Assembly (NCBI GenBank): GCA_001931905.2
Contig: MSJI02000845.1
Span: 1 to 59,114 of the forward strand
DNA: 59,114 nucleotides
Direction of reading: 5' to 3'
Origin: Cladosporium sp. IMV 00045
Lineage: Eukaryota > Ascomycota > Dothideomycetes > Cladosporiales > Cladosporiaceae
A program made the translations under genes and the position numbers. Numbering within the stretch: the first letter of the stretch is position 1; the number at the start of each line of letters is the position of its first letter. A model generated the notes under the pieces. It made no database searches and was not told the origin of the DNA. It saw only the letters and a list, made by a program, of their open reading frames with translations. Positions 52,536 to 59,114 of the stretch are shown in pieces.

Positions 52536-55316
52536 GTTTGCCGGGGTGTTATTAGGTCGCCACTGGTGGGATGTAGTCTATGTTGTAAAGGGGTATAGAT
52601 AAAGAATATGGTAAGTATTAGATCAGATCAGATCAAGGGTATAGTAGTAAGAAAGAGTGAAAGAGTGGCGTAAGGCCCTTCAACGGTGACGATGACACGC
52701 AGCGGCTTATGTATGTAACAACAGAAATACGAAAGCACAGAGAAGGGACGGGACAGGAACTTTATTATTCTAGACGCGGTCGTTTGGCCATGTGCGGATG
52801 TAAGGCCACTGCACCCGGGAGCGGGCCTGGGCGAGCAGAGGGTTGGCGAGCATAACGCAGGACGACCAAGCTCCAAACGTGGATAGCGCAGTGATTTCGC
52901 GGTGTCTAGCGCGGTCTATTCCTCTCCTGCTTCCCTTCTTGTGCAGCGGTGACAGGCCTATGCAAGGCGTGGCAGACCAGCCCTACTCCGGATCTCGTTC
53001 CATCCGGCCTCGTTTATCTCGTTTACTCGGATCTCAACCCTCCCGGCATCTCTCAACTCGCAGTCTGAGCCCTCTGATTGGCTCCGCATTCCTTTTTTTA
53101 TGCAAGCCTACTTGTGCCTGTCATTTCGCGGCTCTGGCTATTTTTCCCTTCCGCGCCCCGCAGTCGTCGTATCATCTTCCCTCATCTCAAGACTCGATCA
53201 ATCATAATAGGAGGCATATCGCTGTCGCCTATTACTGAGCAAGAGTGAGTGTTTTCGCCGCCGTCCATTCACAAGCCATCCTACCCAACGGGCCCGGGCA
53301 CGAATATTCAACCTTTCCTCCGCACTGCCACTACCGCTACTGTATGTCAAACTCATACCTGGACGTGCATTTGGATGATTCAGCTCTGTCTCGGTTGCGG
53401 ATGTTGAACACTTCCCTTTCTTCCTTTTATGTATATACTCTGCCCATCATCCTTCGGTCGGAACAGGAACATCCTTTTCACTCAAGACACACCAAGATCT
53501 GCAGCCCCAAGAAACCTGGAATGCAGAAGGCGGTGTCTTGAGCCACGAAAAAGGAGCCTCACAATGGTCGACATGTCAGCATCGTCGTACAACCAGTAAC
53601 AATGCCTTAGTCAACGAAAAAGCCACAGTCTTGTTGCATACACAAAAGCCCATCTCAGCACGTCCCACATCGCTCTCCTAACAAGTAACAAATCCAATCC
53701 CTAAGCGCCAACAATCCATCCCTCTCAGCACAAGCCCCAAATCGTGTGATGAATCCCTTCATGTTCCACCCACTCTCGCTACGCCCAGGTCCGTGGGCTC
53801 AATAGCCCCGAATGATTTAAATTGAGCCATCCACCCCATCCTCCCGGCGATATGGCATTCGCATTCGCATCCGCATAGTACTGCATCTCACCTCTCAACG
53901 ACTTGGCGAAATTCTCACGCACTTCATATGCTTCTTCGCTTCAAACAAAGCATGGGCGAGAGTCAGCAGTCACATCATGCATAAGACGAGATAAGATGGG
54001 AGTGAGCGGTGACGTGACGCAAAACGCAAAAAAGCAAGACAAAAACGGCTTATGCTCGCCAAAAGCCGCGTTCTTTCGGACCGTTGGACTCGGGTTTCGT
54101 GTCTACCTTACTTATACTTGCCACGCCCGTTGCGCGGATGAAGTAGAAGCCGAACGGGCGCACGTGTTTTTTGTGTAAAACGCGCGCGCGCAACGCTGTA
54201 AGGCTCGGTAGGGCGGAGGGGAAGTGTCGATCACTTACTTCGAAGTGACGAACTAGAATTGAAGGGCGTTGACGGGCTGTGCAACGGGTGTGGGACGTTT
54301 TGGGTCTTTGTGGTTGGGTGATGGGGTGTTCTGACTTGGATGCGTGTACTTTCTGTGTCTTGCGTGGCAGATTCGAACATCGCTGCTTGGACTCATCGAT
54401 GGAATATGAGAGCTTGAACAGTTTAGCAATTCATCTATCGTAGTAGAGCCATATAATAAGAGCACACCCACGCACATCATATGATTCAACAGCAAATCCC
54501 TAAAACGGATAGAGCGCAAAGTACATAAACGGCTTGACAACGGCTTCATGCCTAATAATATCACTTAGGACCGTTGCTGTTGTGAGATACCAATATGGGA
54601 TCTGCATTTGCAGCTCTTTGTCTGCGCATACTGAATGAGATGTGGTGTGATATCAACATCTACATAGTAACAATCTCGTACTCACATGAAACCATGCGAG
54701 CATCTCCGAAGAGATGGGGATCAACGGTAAATTGTTGTGTACAAAGGAGCGTGAACCAGGAATGGAATGGGGAAAGGGATTCATCGCTTCTTTGATCATC
54801 TTTTCTCATTTGACCTTAACTTCATCCTCGTCTTCGGCTTCGCCTTAGGCCTGACGAGAGGTTATATACCTACAAAGATTCTCTCTTTCTTTCTAATCGA
54901 TTCAAGAATGTGAAGCCAAAGAGAAGCAACAACATGAAAAAACAAAAGGAGAATAATCATCACAACCTTATCAATTTCCTCCCTGTTCTAACTTCCCAAA
55001 AGTCTAAGGTACTACAAGAAGAAAGCCACAAGCCAACAAAAGTTACAAGAATCCACCCTTCAAATCGATTTGATCGCTCGCTAGCCCTGGTCCTTCTTGC
55101 CCCCGTCTTTCCTTCCCCATCTATCCATCTTTGTCATTTCCCAGATTCCCAAAAACAAGTATCATCATCAAAACCGTCAACATCGACAAGTCATGCACGC
55201 ATGGTATGCGGAAAAAAAAAGCAAAAAGAAGAAAGAAACCTCCCCAATCCCTTTCTCAATATTCAATAAAAACCCAACAAGTTAACCGCCCACCTCTTCA
55301 CCTTTCCCTTCCCATT
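52536..55316. other. Gene-free region, 2.8 kb
   Basis: This is the longest stretch without a supported gene; it lies upstream of the PDR transporter and downstream of the kinase. Frames up to 131 codons exist but none shows family features or clean exon borders. A short CG run (ACGCGCGCGCGCAAC) lies at about 54179-54193. Part of it must be the transporter promoter; the long length is in keeping with a stress-regulated gene. No tRNA or transposon is seen. Confidence 0.55.
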
Positions 55317-58300
55317 CTATTCCTCCTGTATCCCGCCACCCCTAGCCCTCTCATCCTCACTATCCCTCGTCCGCACCTTCTTCATGGTATTGTTGCTCCC
55401 ACTGCGCGAACTGCGCTTCGAGCCGCGCGAAAGCCCCGTGCCGCGCCGTTGCTTCGCGTGCGCGGCTTCCAACGCCGCGGACAGACTGCTCCCGCCGCCG
55501 GAGCGGGGAGAGGAAGAGGAGTTGGAATTGTGCAGGTGTCTGTTGCTGCCGCCTCCCGAGCGGCGGCGACGCATGACCAGCCCGCCGTCGCTGTCGGAGG
55601 AGCTGTCGTAGTCGTCATCGTCGTCGGAGGCGGCGTTGTCGCTGTCCAGAGCGGTTTCTTCGTGGTCCGGGGAGTAGCCTTCTTCGTCCTTTTCGAGGAA
55701 GGAGGGGCGGAACGTGGGTTTGTCGGAGCTGGTGGGCCCGTGCAGCGTGGAGCCGGAGTTTTTGCCGTCGAGTTCTTCGATGGGGGCGCTTTCGGTGGGG
55801 TCGACGGAGGAGGCTTCGGAGATGACGGAGGGGATGGAGGGGTTGGAGACGGACATGGAGACGGCGGAACCGAAGTCGGAGGAGCTGGAGACGAGGGAAG
55901 GTGGGAGTTGGCCGGTGTGGCCTGTTGGGCTGGCCTCGTGGGAGGAGATGGGGTGGGATGCGTCGGCCGCGCTGGGGCGTCGCCACTCGTTGGATTCGGG
56001 ACCTTTGTCGTCAGGGCTGGGAGGGCACATGCGGGATGGCTTTCGGGGCTTGCTGTCGACGTCGGCGCCGCTGTGCTCCTCTTCTTCGCCTTCTCTGATG
56101 AGCTTACGGACGCGTTCGTCATCTGCACGCTGCCAGTCTGCGATGCTCGACTCGCCTGCAAAGACTTTGGGCACGGTCTGCTTGACAGGAGTCTCCTCGT
56201 TGGTATGGTGGGATGTCGCAGACGGGGCAATGGACCTGATCGAGCTGTTCGAAGACACGCGCGAAAGAGGTCCGGCGCTCGGTCGGAGGTGGACTGGCGA
56301 ATTTGACACGACTGAATGTGCTCGTGATGACGTTGGGCTCGCCTTGACGCTGTTGTTCGCACTGGTAGCAGGCGTGATGTCCCTGAGCGCTTCCGGAAGA
56401 TCCACATGGCCAGCAGCCGAAGTGTTGCTCACCGCGACACTCGGTTGAGTGTGAGGATCGAGCGACTCTGTCGACTCATTTCGATTTGCAGAGCGGCCTC
56501 GTGGGTCAGCCGGCTGTGAACGTGCTGCAGATCTCTCACGCACCGTCTTAAGGATACGCCGTCCAGCACCTCCAAGCAGCCCGCCCAAATTTGATCCGCC
56601 CGGCGATTCGAGAGCCATCGGTGTTCCCGGGAGACCCGGCGATGGTGGGGGTGAGTCCCGTGAGTCTCGTGACAAGACTCGTTGAAGATCTGACTGCTTG
56701 ACTGTCTTCACAGAGCCTGATGTCGACGTGACGGTCTTCGAGCGCTCAGGTGGGCTTGGCCTTACGGGAGACGATGCGTGGTTTTGATTGATCACAGCAG
56801 CCACAGAGTCAGGCCTCGATGCTTCCGAATCAAAGAAGCCACTGTGTCCATGCCTTTCTGTTTCCGGGCTTGCAGTCACACTCCTGGACAGCGGATGTTC
56901 ACCTTCCCTAGAGGCCTTCAACGCTGAAAAGATGGACTCGTCACCTCGGAGACTTTGACGACGCGCATCTTGGCTGATCGTGCTGCTAGATGAGCTTGCC
57001 GATGTGGGTCCAGAGTGAGAACCGTGTACGCCTGCACTCGAGCCGCTCCTAGACCGGCCCTGAAGCACGCTGCCAAATCCGAGGCGTTCTCCCACTCTCT
57101 TGATGCCAGAACGCACGCGCTCAACCCACTGCAGTGGCACGACGGCCGTGTTGACATCTTCGTTCGAGACTTCAATTTTCTTGCCATCACTTTGGCGGTT
57201 GGGGTCCGTCTCTTCCAGCCAACTGATTTTGTTGGGCAAGTCTGACGTGACCCAAGGATGGTGCCTGACCTCCTCTAGGGTGATGCGCTTGCGCGGGTCT
57301 TTCGTCAAGAGACGCCTGAGCAAGTCGTGCAGATCATCATCTACCTCTTCATAAATCAAATCAAGCTCGTGCCTCTTGCCCGTTGCAGTCGGAGGGAAAA
57401 CGCGACCATGCGAGCTGGGGCGCGATTGAGGTTTTGTGTTGATGGGTAAGAGCCTCTTCCTTGGGATGTAGATCTCTTCATCCGCAATCAATCGCATGAC
57501 CACAAATTCGTTGTCGACGTACGGTGTCCGGGCGTACAGCATGCAGAAGAGCGTGATACCAAGAGCCCAAACGTCGATCGCCTTGGTGACGGGAGGAGGA
57601 TCATCCATGATGTCTGTGATACAAAGCTCTGGAGCAAAGAATGCCGGCGTGCCGACAGTCTTGGCGAGTTCCTTTGCTTCATCGTCAAGATCGCGGGCCT
57701 CATTCTCGCTCAATTCTTCTGGCGCCTCTTCGTCATGCAGAGGCCTTCCGAGATATGAAACGCCAAAGTCTGAGATCTTAACCCGGTGATCAATGGTTTG
57801 GAGGAGGTTCGGTGGTTTGATATCTCTGTGCACGATTCCTTGGTAGTGCAGATATTGCAGGCCAAGTAGAGTATCCCTGAACGCCACGCGCACATTCTGC
57901 ATCGTCATGCAAGGTACAAACTCGAGCTCTGGATTCAAGTCGCTTTCGAGCACTTCGTTTGCGAGCTGCGCCAGATCCCCGGTGTTGCTTCGAGAAGGGT
58001 TTGCGGAGGAGTGTAGGCTGTGGGCCACACTAGGCACTCTGGACGTCTCGCCAGAGCTAAAGTCATACGCACCGTACATAGTGCCGTCAAGGCTCTTGTG
58101 TGAGATGCTGTCCTGCATTTCAACAGGTGAGCTCGAAAGCATCATGTCGGGTTCTTCGTGAGGTCGCTCCTCAGTGAGGGTTAGGAAAGAGCTGGTTTCT
58201 TGCTTCTGGGGTATAGTGGGAAGGGTTGATGTTGGTAGAGGCGATGCTGTACGAGAAATCCGGCGACCTGCGGCGGCCATGAGCTTTGCGATATTGATCT

Positions 58301-59114
58301 CAGAAGGGAGGGAATCGGCTGTCTGGGTGGATACACGAGATAGGCGATCATCATCCGAATCGTCACTCTCGTCGTCTCCCATTTCGTGACTCCAGGTGTT
58401 TGGGTTCATTGAAGCTTCTTGTCTGACCCTTCGGGCAGCCCGGATGAGGGCACGTTTCTGTCTCCTGAGACGTCTTTGTGCCTCCACCTGGACCGCATCA
58501 TCTTCGGCGTCCCACTGAGGATCGGGTATTTCTCTTTTCTCGCGTTCGTAGCGGCGTGCCTCAACCACGGCTATTTCCTTGGGCGCCTTGACACGCCACT
58601 GGATTTCGCCTCGCTCTACCCATTCTAAAACAATGTATACTTTTTTGCGCGAGGGATCGTCGATGACTTCAAGAAGTGCCACAACGTTTGGATGTCTCGC
58701 CTTCTTCAGAATGGCAACTTCCTTCTTGACCTTGTCCTCAGCGTTGCCCAGTTTGCCCAATCGTCTACGCTTCGAGTAACGCTCGACGATCTTGATGGCA
58801 ACGTGAGAATCTGTAGTTTGAAGATCCCTTCCGAGCTTAACCTTTCCATGGGTGCCACGACCTAGTTCGTCGACAATTTCGTAGTGGTTGATAAGCTTGC
58901 GACCGGAAATGGGATCGACGTCGACATCGGCAACGTGTGTTTCTTTGGGCGCTTGTCGATGGGTAAAGTGCAGGAAAGGACTGGCGTAAGTTCCAGGCGT
59001 GGCTGGCGACTCCCAATCTTCGTGCGTAGGTGGTTCTGTGTTTGGGGTGAAAAGACCATGACCGGGCGTTGCGGCTGGGGAGTTACCAACAGTGCGTGAG
59101 CCGGACTGGTGGAG
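55317..59114 (-). CDS. Ssp1/CaMKK-like Ser/Thr kinase, N-terminus off the edge
   Basis: The frame is open from the right edge to a stop at 55317, giving 1265 residues without an intron; the start is outside the window. Visible kinase parts, numbered from the edge: LGRGTHGKVKLG loop, VAIK with Lys108, VLEWVERG hinge, IVHRDIKPPNLL with the catalytic HRD near 430, ISDFGVSYLG, and FFAPELC, then DLHDLLRRLLTKDPRKRIT and HPWV at the end of the domain. HRDIKPPNLL and the SDFGVS run point to the fungal kinases that activate Snf1/AMPK (Ssp1, Sak1, Tos3, CaMKK-like). About 235 residues, rich in Ser and acidic stretches, are inserted between the hinge and the catalytic loop helix. The C-terminal 600 residues are Ser/Pro/Gly-rich and disordered, probably heavily phosphorylated. 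Confidence 0.9.
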   Translation of the reverse strand, partial: LHQSGSRTVGNSPAATPGHGLFTPNTEPPTHEDWESPATPGTYASPFLHFTHRQAPKETHVADVDVDPISGRKLINHYEIVDELGRGTHGKVKLGRDLQTTDSHVAIKIVERYSKRRRLGKLGNAEDKVKKEVAILKKARHPNVVALLEVIDDPSRKKVYIVLEWVERGEIQWRVKAPKEIAVVEARRYEREKREIPDPQWDAEDDAVQVEAQRRLRRQKRALIRAARRVRQEASMNPNTWSHEMGDDESDDSDDDRLSRVSTQTADSLPSEINIAKLMAAAGRRISRTASPLPTSTLPTIPQKQETSSFLTLTEERPHEEPDMMLSSSPVEMQDSISHKSLDGTMYGAYDFSSGETSRVPSVAHSLHSSANPSRSNTGDLAQLANEVLESDLNPELEFVPCMTMQNVRVAFRDTLLGLQYLHYQGIVHRDIKPPNLLQTIDHRVKISDFGVSYLGRPLHDEEAPEELSENEARDLDDEAKELAKTVGTPAFFAPELCITDIMDDPPPVTKAIDVWALGITLFCMLYARTPYVDNEFVVMRLIADEEIYIPRKRLLPINTKPQSRPSSHGRVFPPTATGKRHELDLIYEEVDDDLHDLLRRLLTKDPRKRITLEEVRHHPWVTSDLPNKISWLEETDPNRQSDGKKIEVSNEDVNTAVVPLQWVERVRSGIKRVGERLGFGSVLQGRSRSGSSAGVHGSHSGPTSASSSSSTISQDARRQSLRGDESIFSALKASREGEHPLSRSVTASPETERHGHSGFFDSEASRPDSVAAVINQNHASSPVRPSPPERSKTVTSTSGSVKTVKQSDLQRVLSRDSRDSPPPSPGLPGTPMALESPGGSNLGGLLGGAGRRILKTVRERSAARSQPADPRGRSANRNESTESLDPHTQPSVAVSNTSAAGHVDLPEALRDITPATSANNSVKASPTSSRAHSVVSNSPVHLRPSAGPLSRVSSNSSIRSIAPSATSHHTNEETPVKQTVPKVFAGESSIADWQRADDERVRKLIREGEEEEHSGADVDSKPRKPSRMCPPSPDDKGPESNEWRRPSAADASHPISSHEASPTGHTGQLPPSLVSSSSDFGSAVSMSVSNPSIPSVISEASSVDPTESAPIEELDGKNSGSTLHGPTSSDKPTFRPSFLEKDEEGYSPDHEETALDSDNAASDDDDDYDSSSDSDGGLVMRRRRSGGGSNRHLHNSNSSSSPRSGGGSSLSAALEAAHAKQRRGTGLSRGSKRSSRSGSNNTMKKVRTRDSEDERARGGGIQEE

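Noticed and set aside
54361..54425. ATTCGAAC string suggesting a tRNA
   Set aside because: The flanking 5-base stems do not pair and no anticodon arm is in place.

Overview
This window looks like nuclear chromosome sequence from a filamentous ascomycete (Pezizomycotina, most likely Dothideomycetes). The coding sequence is GC-rich. Most genes have zero to two short introns (about 45 to 80 bp) with GT-AG or occasional GC-AG borders. Several proteins are typical of these fungi: a PTH11/rhodopsin-type membrane protein, a Zn2Cys6 regulator, a PDR-type ABC transporter, an ICE2 protein and a GH3 beta-glucosidase. I see no bacterial-style operons, no tRNA or rRNA gene, no CRISPR array and no intact transposon. 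The class assignment is inference; no marker gene fixes the species.

Layout, left half. (1) 1-424: 5' end of a secreted GH76 mannanase. (2) 1975-4889: a divergent pair, a penicillin-acyltransferase-like C45 enzyme and a cytosolic CE4 deacetylase. (3) 5463-9220: divergent NEM1 phosphatase and eIF2B-beta (GCD7). (4) 10077-12173: peroxisomal acyl-CoA oxidase ending in SKL. (5) 12995-13987: a second, different CE4 deacetylase. (6) 15431-16787: seven-helix rhodopsin-domain protein. (7) 17021-17760: an array of eight degenerate copies of a repeat of about 101 bp. (8) 17832-20750: a six-exon secreted GH3 beta-glucosidase. (9) 22532-24082: HxxxD acyltransferase. (10) 24440-27880: divergent cytosolic methionyl-tRNA synthetase and a short-chain dehydrogenase.

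Layout, right half. (11) 28440-29248: an unrecognised repeat-bearing gene with an awkward in-frame TAG. (12) 29516-31301: Zn2Cys6 transcription factor. (13) 32105-32992: a second short-chain dehydrogenase. (14) 33743-34923: secreted protein with an actin/Hsp70-like look. (15) 35758-37089: ICE2. (16) 38101-39369: MYG1 with a mitochondrial-type leader and an internal start. (17) 39673-42936: divergent ALG11 and COX18-like genes. (18) 43787-46956: three tandem paralogous small genes sharing an N-terminal MCxxYxIEFW block and a conserved C-terminal half. This is the strongest candidate for something undescribed. (19) 47814-52535: full-size PDR transporter. (20) 52536-55316: gene-free stretch. (21) 55317-59114: an Ssp1/CaMKK-like kinase running off the right edge.

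Most genes are ordinary housekeeping or carbon-use genes that do not form one pathway. The nearest thing to a functional link is NEM1 and ICE2, both of which act on ER membrane biogenesis in yeast. The accessory-looking parts are 1-5 kb, 12.2-22.5 kb and 42.9-47.8 kb. These hold the long gene-poor stretches, the repeats and the orphan tandem family.
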